From Enterocloster bolteae (lineage in GTDB: Bacteria > Bacillota > Clostridia > Lachnospirales > Lachnospiraceae), in contig NZ_CP022464.2 in NCBI RefSeq assembly GCF_002234575.2, forward strand, positions 3,906,001 to 3,970,000: a DNA stretch of 64,000 nt. The letters run 5' to 3'. This document shows, piece after piece, positions 50,782-59,704 of this stretch (positions within the stretch are counted from its first letter, which is position 1; the number at the start of each line of letters is the position of its first letter). The position numbers and the translations under genes were made by a program. A model generated the notes under the pieces. That model searched no databases. It was not told where the DNA came from and saw only the letters and a program-made list of their open reading frames with translations.

Positions 50782-51933
50782 TCAATCATTTTCAAAAGAC
50801 GTAAAAAAGACTTTTTTCATAATATAAACATATTTTGAATATTTTTCCAGCTCTACATACTCGTTGGGTTTATGGCACAGAGACGGTTCTCCTGGTCCTA
50901 ATAACAGAACCGGCATACTGTGGTTATATTCCGTCAAAATGGACGCATCAGTAAAATAGTTAATGCCTACCCTCTGTGTACTCAGACCCATCTGTTTTAG
51001 TACCTCATCAAATTCCGCCACCCATGGGTGGCTTCCTTCTATCTCAATGGCCCTGCGTTGGTTCACCACATTATAATGATATCCTCCCCTGCCCGGACAC
51101 CTCTTAAAACGCCGCGAGCATACATCCTCCAGCATCTTCACCACATCCTCTGGCTCCATCCCCGGAACGGTACGCACATCCATAAATATTTCAGCTCTGT
51201 CAGGTGTCATATTAGGTGCAATGCCACCCTGTATTTTTGTTACCTGCACTGTGGCTGTTCCCAATATACCATGACTGTGTGAACCTATTATTTCTTTAAA
51301 CTCCCTTGCAATGTCCATGCCATATTCTACTGCATTGATGCCTTCATCCGGATAGGCCCCATGGCTGGTCACTCCGTCCACCGTCAATTCAATCCACATA
51401 CAGCCTTTTTGAGCCACGCCCGGTTTCAGTCCTGTTGGTTCGCCTATAAGAAGGAGTGACGGCTGCGGCATCCGGTTTTCCTGCAGGATTTTCCTGGCCC
51501 CCAGTCCTCCTTTTTCCTCATCACATGTCCCCATAAAACACAGATTCATTCTGGGACTGCAGCCGGCCTTAACCATGGTTCCCAGTACATAGACCATTGC
51601 TGCCAGACCGCTCTTCATATCACTGGCACCTCTTCCATAAAAGCGGTTATTCCTCCTGACACACCGTTCAGGAGGTGTGTCCCACTCCTCACGTTTCCCA
51701 TAGGGAACTGTGTCGAGATGACCGTTTAACACCACTAAATCCTCTGATTCTCCCTTTATGTTGGCAATCACATCCGCATGGCTGTCGTCAATGGGAATCA
51801 CCTGGCTGTCCACACCGCAGTCTCTCAGGAAATCACAGAGGAACCTGGCCACTGCCCCCTCGTCATCTGCTCCATTTACACTTGGTATTTCCAAAACTGC
51901 CTGTAAAAATCCATATTCATCATATTCCTTCAT
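50782..51933 (-). CDS. M20 family metallopeptidase/deacylase, first copy
   Basis: A 383-residue zinc hydrolase of the ArgE/DapE/ACY1 family. Metal ligands are complete: GHLDTV (His), GRGASDMKSG (bridging Asp), TCDEEKGG (Glu pair) and PSLCHKPNEY (His). M20 enzymes split amide bonds of N-acyl amino acids or small peptides. AAGGTG precedes ATG 51933. A second, distinct M20 enzyme is encoded in the same operon, which suggests a substrate with two amide bonds or two related substrates. Confidence 0.9.
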   Translation of the reverse strand: MKEYDEYGFLQAVLEIPSVNGADDEGAVARFLCDFLRDCGVDSQVIPIDDSHADVIANIKGESEDLVVLNGHLDTVPYGKREEWDTPPERCVRRNNRFYGRGASDMKSGLAAMVYVLGTMVKAGCSPRMNLCFMGTCDEEKGGLGARKILQENRMPQPSLLLIGEPTGLKPGVAQKGCMWIELTVDGVTSHGAYPDEGINAVEYGMDIAREFKEIIGSHSHGILGTATVQVTKIQGGIAPNMTPDRAEIFMDVRTVPGMEPEDVVKMLEDVCSRRFKRCPGRGGYHYNVVNQRRAIEIEGSHPWVAEFDEVLKQMGLSTQRVGINYFTDASILTEYNHSMPVLLLGPGEPSLCHKPNEYVELEKYSKYVYIMKKVFFTSFEND

Positions 51934-51997
51934 TTGCAATCACCTTTCTTTTATAGAAACAATGAGGCGCCGCAAATATGCGGTGCCTCACACTACA

Positions 51998-52747
51998 CTA
52001 CTTCGTTGTCAGCCAGTCAGCAATTCCCTGCCAGATTTTATCATAATATTCCCACTCGCAGAACTCAGGCGGAGCCCAGTGAGGCGCGCAGTCTGTAGTG
52101 AATACAGCGCTCCTCCCCTTGCCATAGGAACCAAATGCCACCAGCGGATCTCCTTCCACTTCCACCGCCACTACAGCATCTTCCCTTGGAATGGTTCTGT
52201 TATAGCCCAGTACCTCCGGCCAGTCCTCCGGTATGCCTGAAAGCGCTTCATGTTCCCTGACCACCTGGGGCTTTACTCCTTCGCAGTGCTCCATACGGTC
52301 ATCCACGGTCAGCACCTCTACTGGCAACACCTCCTGAACCGCGGTATCATGCCATTTACCCTTTGCGTCCACACCGGAAAAAGTGAGATAACCGCCTACC
52401 ATGATAAGGCTTCCCCCTTCCAGTACATAATCCCGGATCAACTTTGCCCGGTTAGGCATCTTTTGGCTCCTGGTAAAAGTGGGGACCGGAAGCAGCAGCG
52501 TGTTGGCTCCTATATCTGAGAGAATTACACAGTCATACTTCTTAATTTCTTCCATAGTAAATGGAAATTCTTCCGAAGCCAGATGATTCGGCAGAAAATC
52601 CACCTGGTATCCCCCCTTCTCAAGAGCTGCTTTCAGCCATTTTTCTCCTGTCTCATATACGGATGTATAAAAACTGTCAAATCCCTTCACATGGGTGGTA
52701 TAACTCATCCATGATTCTCCCGCAAGTAATACTCGTTTCATTTTCAT
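51998..52747 (-). CDS. Class I glutamine amidotransferase-like protein (DUF1355/ThuA-like fold)
   Basis: A 249-residue protein with a flavodoxin-like GATase1 fold: VLLAGESWMSYTTHVKGFDSF at the start, YDCVILSDIGANTLLL, GGSLIMVGGYLTFSG and a C-terminal GKGRSAVFTTDCAPHWAPPEFCEW. There is no Cys at the nucleophile elbow (GGYLTFSG), so amidotransferase activity is unlikely. Members often sit beside ABC sugar importers, and their function is unknown. It follows the two permeases by 14 bp. Confidence 0.78.
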   Translation of the reverse strand: MKMKRVLLAGESWMSYTTHVKGFDSFYTSVYETGEKWLKAALEKGGYQVDFLPNHLASEEFPFTMEEIKKYDCVILSDIGANTLLLPVPTFTRSQKMPNRAKLIRDYVLEGGSLIMVGGYLTFSGVDAKGKWHDTAVQEVLPVEVLTVDDRMEHCEGVKPQVVREHEALSGIPEDWPEVLGYNRTIPREDAVVAVEVEGDPLVAFGSYGKGRSAVFTTDCAPHWAPPEFCEWEYYDKIWQGIADWLTTK

Positions 52748-52761
52748 CTACCCTTCCTTTT

Positions 52762-53739
52762 TTATTCTCTATTTTTCTCGACCCGGATAACAAACTTATT
52801 CATCATATGGTTTAGTATGATAGCCAGAATCAGAATAAGGCCCAGGACTGCCAGCTGCCATACGGAATTAATATTAGCAATCTGTAATCCGGAATTCATC
52901 ATGGTGATGATGATGACACCAATCAGAACACCGCCCAGATGTCCGCTGCCGCCGGCCACGCTGATACCGCCTAATACAGCCACAGTTATGGCCTGCATCT
53001 CCATTCCCGTACCAGCATCCGCCCTGGCCGTCATAAGCCATGAATTATTGATGACAGCACTGATGGCAGCCAGAACGCCGGCCAGTATATATATTCCCAT
53101 ACGAATCCTTACTTCACGGATTCCTGTGAACTTGGCTGCCTCAGGATTTGTCCCCATAAGATAAGCACGCCGTCCAAACTTCATCTTGTAAATCAATATG
53201 AATACCAATATGGTGACCGGAATCACCACAAACAGTATCTGATTAGGTATTCCAAATGTACTTTTAAGTGAGAGCCACTCAAAGGATTCCGGAAATCCGC
53301 TGATGGGTATTCCGCCGGTCAGATATAATGCCAGCGAGCTGTACACATACTGGGTACCCAGGGTGGCAATCAGCGCCGGCACACCCGCCATGGCTATAAG
53401 CACACCGTTGACAGCGCCCAGGGCAGCGCCTGCTGCCAATGAAATCACAATAGCCACCGGTATACTTGCCCCACCCATAACTGCCAGGCCAAATATAACA
53501 CCTGAAAGGCTCATGGTGGAACCGATGGAGATATCAATACCGTCCTTTCCTCCAACCATTACCAGAGCTTCTCCCAGTGACAGCAGGGTCAGACCTGCTC
53601 CGAACTGGGTAATCTGTAATAGATTGCCCAGACTAAGAAAATATGGGCTGATACAGGAGAGGACCACAATCTCCAGTGCCAGAAGCAGAAGAAGGAATTT
53701 CGTTCTGCTCTTTGCGATTGAAAATGCTAATTTACTCAT
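52762..53739 (-). CDS. Ribose-type ABC transporter permease (BPD_transp_2), second subunit
   Basis: A 325-residue membrane protein with eight to ten helices. GGKDGIDISIGSTMSLSG and AVLGGISVAGGSGHLGGVLIGVII are hallmark stretches of RbsC-type permeases. Overlaps the preceding permease by 4 bp; the two presumably form a heterodimer with the RbsA-like ATPase. Confidence 0.92.
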   Translation of the reverse strand: MSKLAFSIAKSRTKFLLLLLALEIVVLSCISPYFLSLGNLLQITQFGAGLTLLSLGEALVMVGGKDGIDISIGSTMSLSGVIFGLAVMGGASIPVAIVISLAAGAALGAVNGVLIAMAGVPALIATLGTQYVYSSLALYLTGGIPISGFPESFEWLSLKSTFGIPNQILFVVIPVTILVFILIYKMKFGRRAYLMGTNPEAAKFTGIREVRIRMGIYILAGVLAAISAVINNSWLMTARADAGTGMEMQAITVAVLGGISVAGGSGHLGGVLIGVIIITMMNSGLQIANINSVWQLAVLGLILILAIILNHMMNKFVIRVEKNRE

Positions 53740-54713
53740 GCAGCTTCCCCCTTCCCCTTTAAAAGCCCGTATCTGGATGTCAATGCATCAAACAGTACGG
53801 AGATGATGATTAGAAGTCCTATAAAGCAGTTCTCCAGCAGTGAAGGAATTCCAAGAATTACAATACCGTTTTTGAGGAATGCGATGAATAGTACCCCTGC
53901 AAGCGTCCCTATGACACTGCCTCTTTTTCCGCCTCCCTTGGAGCCGGTACCGCCGATGGTCACTGCGGCAATACATGCAATGGGAAGATCTGAACCAATA
54001 GTCATCTCCACACTCCCCATTCTGGCTATGTAAAGCATAGCTGCTATCGCAACAATGCCACCGGATATACAGTAAGATACCATCTTGACACCTGCGATAT
54101 TAATGCCGCTCAAATTGGCAGACTGAGGATTGCACCCAGTCGCATAAATATGCCGGCCAAATCTGCGATACATAAGGAAATAATAAAAAACAGCATAGAC
54201 ACCGATGATGAAAAGCAGGAGCACCGGAATTCCCAGTACTCTGGCACGGGTGATAACTCCATAACTGGGATTCAGACCCGTAAGCCATTTGCCTCCCAGC
54301 AGTGCAAATATAGCTGCTTTCCAGATATTCATGGTTGCCAGTGTGACAATCATATCCGGTATATTAAACTTTGCCACCAAAAAACCGTTGACCAGGCCCA
54401 GTCCAATGCCGATACAGATAGCCACAACCGCAATCAAAAGAATGTTTATATCTGCCTGAAGCATGTATCCTATGACAATGGCGATGACTCCCATGACAGA
54501 ACCCACCGACAGGTCGATTCCGCCCAACAGCATGACAATGGTCATGCCGATACTGACAATGGCAATCTCTGCATTATTCTGTACCACACGGACCAGATTG
54601 GATACAGTCAGAAAATTAGGAGCAAAGATGCCGAACAGAACGATTTCCAGAAACAGGATCAAAAATGTTATATATTCCCTGCGCCCCGGCTTTGGAACGT
54701 ATTTTTTAAACAT
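53736..54713 (-). CDS. Ribose-type ABC transporter permease (BPD_transp_2), first subunit
   Basis: A 325-residue paralogue of the next permease with LLGGIDLSVGSVMGVIAIV, PDMIVTLATMNIWKA and AVTIGGTGSKGGGKRGSVIGTLAG. GGAGG lies 7 nt before ATG 54713. Its tandem copy and the surrounding M20 genes define the operon. Confidence 0.92.
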   Translation of the reverse strand: MFKKYVPKPGRREYITFLILFLEIVLFGIFAPNFLTVSNLVRVVQNNAEIAIVSIGMTIVMLLGGIDLSVGSVMGVIAIVIGYMLQADINILLIAVVAICIGIGLGLVNGFLVAKFNIPDMIVTLATMNIWKAAIFALLGGKWLTGLNPSYGVITRARVLGIPVLLLFIIGVYAVFYYFLMYRRFGRHIYATGCNPQSANLSGINIAGVKMVSYCISGGIVAIAAMLYIARMGSVEMTIGSDLPIACIAAVTIGGTGSKGGGKRGSVIGTLAGVLFIAFLKNGIVILGIPSLLENCFIGLLIIISVLFDALTSRYGLLKGKGEAA

Positions 54714-54770
54714 ATGTTTACCTCCATCCACATAATCTGCGAAGACGATAGCGTGGCCCTTCTGACCTCA

Positions 54771-56069
54771 TCACGCCACACCGCACCAGTCCATTAAAAT
54801 AGAGGCAATCATCTTGGTGCAGGTTACGAGTTCATCAACTTCCACATACTCGTCCGCCTGATGGGCAAGTCTGGAATCTCCGGGCCCAATATTCATGGTA
54901 GGAATACCCACATTGCAGAACCATCCCATATCAGTATGGCAGCAGATGCCTTCTACCTCTGAACCTGGATTTATCTCTCTGGCGCTGTCCCTTACGGTCT
55001 GGAAGAATGGCTGGTCATCCAGCGTTTCCCCACAGTCAGCATCTATGAGCCACTCTATTCTGGGAGGATTTTCTCTTAACCACGGATCTGTCATGGCAAC
55101 TGCCTGGACAAAATCCTCCAGCTCCTTCTTTACCCTGGAGCCCAGTCCGTTCTCATCCTTCTCTGCCGGCAGATACTGAGCGTCAAATACCAATTCCGCA
55201 TGATTAGCAAATGTAGTGGGGTACTCCCCTGCATTAAACTGGGCAACATGAAGCTGGCATGGAATAGGCAGGTACTTATGTTCCTTGGTCACGGACCACT
55301 CCTTGTTGAGCCTCCTGAAATGTTCCAGGTAAAGGGATGCCTTATCAATGGCGTCCACTGCCCCTCCGGTTCTGTAATCTCCCTGTTTCAGTTCAATGTG
55401 TCCTGACCTTCCCTCAATGATTAATTTTCCCCAAAGGATTCCTCTGCAAAGAGGCGCAATCTTCAGGTGGGTGGGTTCCGTAATCAGACAGCCGTCTGCC
55501 CTGTATCCTTCAGCCACCAGTGCCAGGGTACCCATTCCTCCGGCCTCCTCGTCCACCACGGTTCCTATCATTGCATCGCCCTTCAGCTTTATCCCGCTTC
55601 GGCTAATAGCTTTTAGGGCTACCGTCATGGCCGCAATACCACCCTTCATGTCAAGAGCTCCCCTGCCATATATTTTTCCATCCACTATCTCCGCCCCAAA
55701 GGAATCATGTACCCATTTATTTCCTCTCTGTACCACATCCATGTGGCCTGAGAGCAGAATGGATCTTCCTCCGCCTTCCCCTTTCAATGTCCCCAGCAGA
55801 TTTGGCCTGTCTTCAAAGGTATGGTCCGCATAATAACCTGCCTTATCCTTATACGCCACCAGTTTCCCGGCATCCGGGTAGGTAAGCTCCGTGTCCATCC
55901 CCATATCTTCCAAATATTCTTTCAGATATGCCTGGGCCTTCCCCTCCTGCATGTACTGCTTATCCTCATCGAAATACGGATTGACGCTTGGTATCCGTAT
56001 CAGTTCCTGCAGCAGCTTTACAACCTCCCCCTCATTTTCATCTATCCACCGATATACTTTCTCTTTCAT
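54771..56069 (-). CDS. M20 family metallopeptidase/deacylase (ArgE/DapE type), second copy
   Basis: A 432-residue zinc hydrolase. The ligands are SGHMDVV (His), GRGALDMKGG (Asp), VVDEEAGGMG (Glu pair), ITEPTH and SRLAHQADEY (His). It is longer than the downstream M20 enzyme and only distantly similar, with the ArgE/DapE dimerisation domain between. It lies between the ABC ATPase (3 bp away) and the permeases, so its product or substrate is very likely what the importer carries. Confidence 0.9.
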   Translation of the reverse strand: MKEKVYRWIDENEGEVVKLLQELIRIPSVNPYFDEDKQYMQEGKAQAYLKEYLEDMGMDTELTYPDAGKLVAYKDKAGYYADHTFEDRPNLLGTLKGEGGGRSILLSGHMDVVQRGNKWVHDSFGAEIVDGKIYGRGALDMKGGIAAMTVALKAISRSGIKLKGDAMIGTVVDEEAGGMGTLALVAEGYRADGCLITEPTHLKIAPLCRGILWGKLIIEGRSGHIELKQGDYRTGGAVDAIDKASLYLEHFRRLNKEWSVTKEHKYLPIPCQLHVAQFNAGEYPTTFANHAELVFDAQYLPAEKDENGLGSRVKKELEDFVQAVAMTDPWLRENPPRIEWLIDADCGETLDDQPFFQTVRDSAREINPGSEVEGICCHTDMGWFCNVGIPTMNIGPGDSRLAHQADEYVEVDELVTCTKMIASILMDWCGVA

Positions 56070-56072
56070 TTA

Positions 56073-57605
56073 TTAAACCTCCTCGCTATGAACACTTAAA
56101 GACTGGTCTGACAGATTCAGCGCATTTTTCAGAATCTTCTCTTCCGTTACTGTTTCCCTGTCAAACTCGGCCGTGATGGTTCCTTTGTGCAGGGTCAGGA
56201 TACGGTCGCTTACCCCCATTATTTCAGGCAGGTCTGATGATATTACCAGTATGGCCACACCTTCCGCCGCCAGTTCCATGATATATTTATGTATCTCCGC
56301 CTTAGTGGCCACATCAATTCCTCTAGTCGGTTCATCCAATATGAGGACTTTTGGTTTTCTCATAAGCCACCGGCACAGCAGCACCTTCTGCTGGCCTCCT
56401 CCGCTCAGGCTGTTGACACTCAGGTCCTGGGAGGGTGTCTTGATGCTGTATTTTTCTATATTATCCTGTACTGCTTTTCTCTCTTCCTTCTTACGGATAA
56501 AGCTGAATTTATTAGAGAAGCCGTCCAAAAAAGATACGCTCATATTGTCCCTGATAGGGTGAATATCAAAGAGCCCCTGGGCTCCTCTGTCCTCCGGCAC
56601 ATAAAATATATTCTTTTCTATGGCACCATTAATATCCGTTCCTGTAATATCCTTCCCCTCAAAAATGATGTTTCCTGTTTCGGCCTTTGTCTCCCCGAAT
56701 ATGGCCCTGGCTATCTCAGAGCGGCCCGATCCAACCAAGCCGTACATCCCCAGGATTTCACCGGGTTTCAATGAAAATGTAATATTCTGGTATTGATTCT
56801 TATACCCCAGATTTCTGACTTCCAGTATTGTATCGTCTTTAATCTCTCGGGTCTGGTATACGCTCATATTGATTTTACGGCCCGACATGGCCGTGATGAT
56901 AGATTCTTCGTCTGCTTCCCTGGGAGACAGGGTGCCTGTCAGACAGCCATCCCTGAGTACAATAATATTATCTGAAATTCGCAGTATCTCAGGAATCCTG
57001 TGACTGATATACATGATGCTGACCCCTTTGGACTTAAGGTCTGCAATGATTTCAAACAGTTTCTCAGACTCTCCATGGCTCAGTATGGAGGTCGGCTCAT
57101 CCAGTATCAGAATCTTACACTTCTTATAAATTCCTCTGGCTATCAGAACCAGCTGCTGGTTTCCAATAGACAATTCGCTCATTGTCAGATGAAGAATATT
57201 GCCGTTAAGACCCACCAATTTAAGGGCTTCCACTGCCTCCTCGTACATTTTTGTCCACTGAATTGTCTTGTTTAAATTTACCACTTCATTACCCATGAAG
57301 ATGTTCTCCAAAACAGACATATCCGCAAATATATTGGGTTCCTGATATACAATGGATATTCCCGTCTTGACGGCATCTAATGGAGAATTCAGACTCAGCT
57401 TTTTTCCTTCAAAATAAATCTCTCCTTTGTCATTCTTAAGGGCCCCGGCCACAATTTTCATTAAAGTGGATTTACCGGCACCGTTTTCTCCGATTACAGA
57501 GAGTATCTCTCCCTTTTTCAATTCAAAGCTAACATTCTGCAGCGCCTTTACACCGCCAAATGACTTGCTGATGGATTCCGCCTTCAGGATGATTTCTTCC
57601 GCCAA
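56073..57605 (-). CDS. Ribose-type ABC transporter ATP-binding protein (double ATPase)
   Basis: A 510-residue protein with two ABC domains. Domain 1 (about 1-240) has Walker A GENGAGKST, signature LSIGNQQ and Walker B ILILDEPTS. Domain 2 (about 255-500) has the degenerate Walker A GLVGSGRSE, LSGGGQQ and VLILDEPTRGID, as is normal for RbsA/MglA/XylG proteins. It energises import with the two permeases. Confidence 0.93.
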   Translation of the reverse strand: MAEEIILKAESISKSFGGVKALQNVSFELKKGEILSVIGENGAGKSTLMKIVAGALKNDKGEIYFEGKKLSLNSPLDAVKTGISIVYQEPNIFADMSVLENIFMGNEVVNLNKTIQWTKMYEEAVEALKLVGLNGNILHLTMSELSIGNQQLVLIARGIYKKCKILILDEPTSILSHGESEKLFEIIADLKSKGVSIMYISHRIPEILRISDNIIVLRDGCLTGTLSPREADEESIITAMSGRKINMSVYQTREIKDDTILEVRNLGYKNQYQNITFSLKPGEILGMYGLVGSGRSEIARAIFGETKAETGNIIFEGKDITGTDINGAIEKNIFYVPEDRGAQGLFDIHPIRDNMSVSFLDGFSNKFSFIRKKEERKAVQDNIEKYSIKTPSQDLSVNSLSGGGQQKVLLCRWLMRKPKVLILDEPTRGIDVATKAEIHKYIMELAAEGVAILVISSDLPEIMGVSDRILTLHKGTITAEFDRETVTEEKILKNALNLSDQSLSVHSEEV

Positions 57606-57623
57606 TTATCTCAGCTCCCTTCT

Positions 57624-57660
57624 AAAAAGCAGGGCACACATCCTCCTTGTGCCGTCTGAA
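57624..57660 (-). terminator. Intercistronic hairpin between binding protein and ATPase genes
   Basis: GGCACA and TGTGCC flank AGGAGGATG and are followed by CTGCTTTTT; an outer CAGGGC/GCCCTG pairing is also possible. A partial terminator here would make more binding protein than transporter. Confidence 0.5.
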
Positions 57661-57714
57661 TGCGCGCCCTGTCTGATGCCTTACTTAATACGCTCTATAT
57701 TTTCACTCGCAACG

Positions 57715-58821
57715 TTAGAAATCAAAGTCATTTACATTATCCTTGTCAATAATAAGAGGCTGGCCTAAAAGAAGAATCTTATTTTCTGCGTCCCATGTAA
57801 CCGGGTCTGCAATACATTCAATCTGATTAGTCGCCTCAAATTCCTTGCCCTCTGCTGCCATCTTGCCTGCCCATACAGTCAGATATCCTAAATCATATGC
57901 ATTCCAGAGAACAGACTGCTTCATAACGCCGGATTCGATGAACGGTTTAACTGTAGCTGGTGAACCATAACCAATTACTGCAACCTCTCCTGCCTTGCCT
58001 TCCTGTTGTACTGCCTGAGCAACACCTGGTATAGTTGAGGATGCCACTGCAACCAGTCCCTTAAGGTCAGGGTAACGTGTCATCAGCTCCTGGGCCTGCT
58101 TTAATGCCTGTTCACTGCTTCCACCCTGTGTATAACGGATGTCCACAATCTCAATGTCAGGATACTTCTCTTCCTGGCGCTGTTTAATATAGTCAATCCA
58201 AGTGTTCAGATTAGTTGCCGTGGATTCGCCGGATACAATTCCAACCTTGCCGCTGCCGCCCATCTGCTCTCCAAGACAGTCCATCAAAGTAGTACCCAAG
58301 TCCTTATCCAATGCCTGCGCCACATAGAAATCTCTGGTACTGTCAGGAGCATCCGAGTCACTGGTATAAACCTTAATTCCGGCTTCCTGCGCTTTCTTTA
58401 TGTATGGGTTGGTGGAAGAACTGTCTAACACGGACAATGAAATCGCATTTACCCCCTGCTTAATCAGACTGTCCATAATTTTAACCTGCTCTGCCGCACT
58501 TGCCTGAGTTGATCCTGTATACAGGAATTCCACTCCCAGGTCCTCTGCCGCCTTCTTACCGCCGCTCTCCATGGCAGAGAAATAAGGAATACCGATCAAC
58601 TGGGGAATAAATGCAATCTTCACTTTATCGCCTGTGCCCTCTTCTGTTTTTGCAGCTTCTGTGCTTCCTGCCGGTTCCTCTGCCTTGGTGTCCTCTGCCT
58701 TGGCCTCAGCCGCCGTTGTTCCTGTCGGCGCTGACTGCCCTCCGGAGCAGCCGGCCAGGGAACCTGCTGTCATAGCTGCCGCCAATAACAATGCTACATG
58801 CTTACTCATTTTTTTCTTCAT
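57715..58821 (-). CDS. Ribose-type ABC transporter substrate-binding lipoprotein
   Basis: A 368-residue receptor. The signal peptide ends in lipobox LAGC (Cys about 24), then comes an Ala/Glu/Thr linker. The binding fold (Peripla_BP_4) shows VKIAFIPQLIGIPYFSAMESGGKKAA, GVNAISLSVLDSSS and DSDAPDSTRDFYV, as in RbsB/LsrB-like proteins. AAGGAGG precedes the ATG. First gene of the operon, under a strong promoter with LacI-type operators. The ligand is unknown. Confidence 0.93.
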   Translation of the reverse strand: MKKKMSKHVALLLAAAMTAGSLAGCSGGQSAPTGTTAAEAKAEDTKAEEPAGSTEAAKTEEGTGDKVKIAFIPQLIGIPYFSAMESGGKKAAEDLGVEFLYTGSTQASAAEQVKIMDSLIKQGVNAISLSVLDSSSTNPYIKKAQEAGIKVYTSDSDAPDSTRDFYVAQALDKDLGTTLMDCLGEQMGGSGKVGIVSGESTATNLNTWIDYIKQRQEEKYPDIEIVDIRYTQGGSSEQALKQAQELMTRYPDLKGLVAVASSTIPGVAQAVQQEGKAGEVAVIGYGSPATVKPFIESGVMKQSVLWNAYDLGYLTVWAGKMAAEGKEFEATNQIECIADPVTWDAENKILLLGQPLIIDKDNVNDFDF

Positions 58822-58850
58822 TTTTCTTCCTCCTTAAAAAAATTGTATTT

Positions 58851-58866
58851 GGTAAAACGTTTTTCC
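58851..58866. promoter_or_regulatory. LacI-type operator O1 downstream of the ABC/M20 promoter
   Basis: GGTAAAACGTTTTTCC is an almost perfect 16-bp palindrome with central CG, the standard form of LacI-family sites. It lies about 50-65 bp after the predicted start and just before the ribosome site. Confidence 0.65.
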
Positions 58867-58920
58867 ACGAAAAGTAAAAAAAAATAATATCTCTTATTTT
58901 TTCTTTTTGTGTTTAAACTA

Positions 58921-58949
58921 ATAATACTTTATTATGTATATATTGTCAA
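58921..58949 (-). promoter_or_regulatory. Promoter of the ABC/M20 operon
   Basis: TTGACA (58944-58949) and TATTAT (58921-58926) are 17 bp apart, in a very AT-rich stretch, with a start near 58914. The rest of the 484-bp gap contains the two operators and the upstream terminator. Confidence 0.65.
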
Positions 58950-59052
58950 GTATTGTTTTGGTTTTTTTGTTTTATTTGTGTATTAATTCCATGTTTGCTA
59001 ATATGTATTTCCTTACCCGTATGCCATATGGCGTAATTCTCTTCAGCAAATA

Positions 59053-59068
59053 AGAAAAGCGTTTTTCC
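59053..59068. promoter_or_regulatory. LacI-type operator O2 upstream of the ABC/M20 promoter
   Basis: GGAAAAACGCTTTTCT (minus strand) matches O1 in 13 of 16 positions and lies 202 bp from it, upstream of the promoter, which would allow repression by looping. Confidence 0.5.
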
Positions 59069-59173
59069 AAAGATTATTTACTATATATTATTTAATTATC
59101 TTTTCATTTTAAAAAATACTCATAAAAGACTGATTATTCCCCCTCCCCATGCACTAACCTGCTGTTTTTATTC

Positions 59174-59212
59174 AAAAAAGCGAAGGAGGCTTCCGCTCCC
59201 GGCGAAAACCTC
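59174..59212 (-). terminator. Terminator of the lpdD-ubiX-ubiD operon
   Basis: On the minus strand GAGGTTTTCGC pairs with GCGGAAGCCTC over 11 positions (two G-U) around a 5-nt loop, then CTTCGCTTTTTT follows. Confidence 0.7.
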
Positions 59213-59305
59213 CCTCAATCTATTACCATCACTCATCAAAAATACTCGCATTTCCCCTGTTCAATATAACCTGAACGCATCCAGGCACATTGTCATCACC
59301 TTCTT

Positions 59306-59704
59306 TTAAAGGGGGCTGTATCCTGCCCCAGCAATCCCTGACACAATCTCATCCGCCAGCCCGTCCAGAGCCTTCACCACCTCGTCTATCTGCTCCGGCT
59401 TCATGTTGTCAATATGGAAGCCTCCGGTGCACACCACCACCCGGCCGGTTTCCCTGCACAGTTTCTCCGCCAGCCTCCGGCACAGGGCCTCGTCCTTGTG
59501 GCCTGTCAGGTTCAGTATGGAAGATGTAACGCTTATGGTTCCGTTTCCTGTCAGGGACGGCCTTGGCACTGACTGGACCGTACATCCAATATGCGGCTTG
59601 TCTCCTCCTTGTACAAAGGCCAGAATATCCTCCCCTAAAAAAGCAGTGCCTGCCTCCATATAAGAACAGGACAGTTCCTTTCGTCCCCTTATAATCCAGT
59701 CCAT
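59306..59704 (-). CDS. LpdD-like accessory protein of a UbiD-type decarboxylase
   Basis: A 132-residue protein resembling the small D subunits found with non-oxidative aromatic acid decarboxylases (LpdD, VdcD). KPHIGCTVQSVPRPSLTGNG, CTGGFHIDNMKPEQI and SGIAGAG are visible. LpdD is thought to help deliver or protect prenylated FMN. It overlaps ubiX by 16 bp and ends the operon. Confidence 0.82.
   Translation of the reverse strand: MDWIIRGRKELSCSYMEAGTAFLGEDILAFVQGGDKPHIGCTVQSVPRPSLTGNGTISVTSSILNLTGHKDEALCRRLAEKLCRETGRVVVCTGGFHIDNMKPEQIDEVVKALDGLADEIVSGIAGAGYSPL

Noticed and set aside
59031..59042. GCCATATGGC palindrome in the ABC/M20 upstream region
   Set aside because: Short, isolated, and not repeated near any other promoter in the window.
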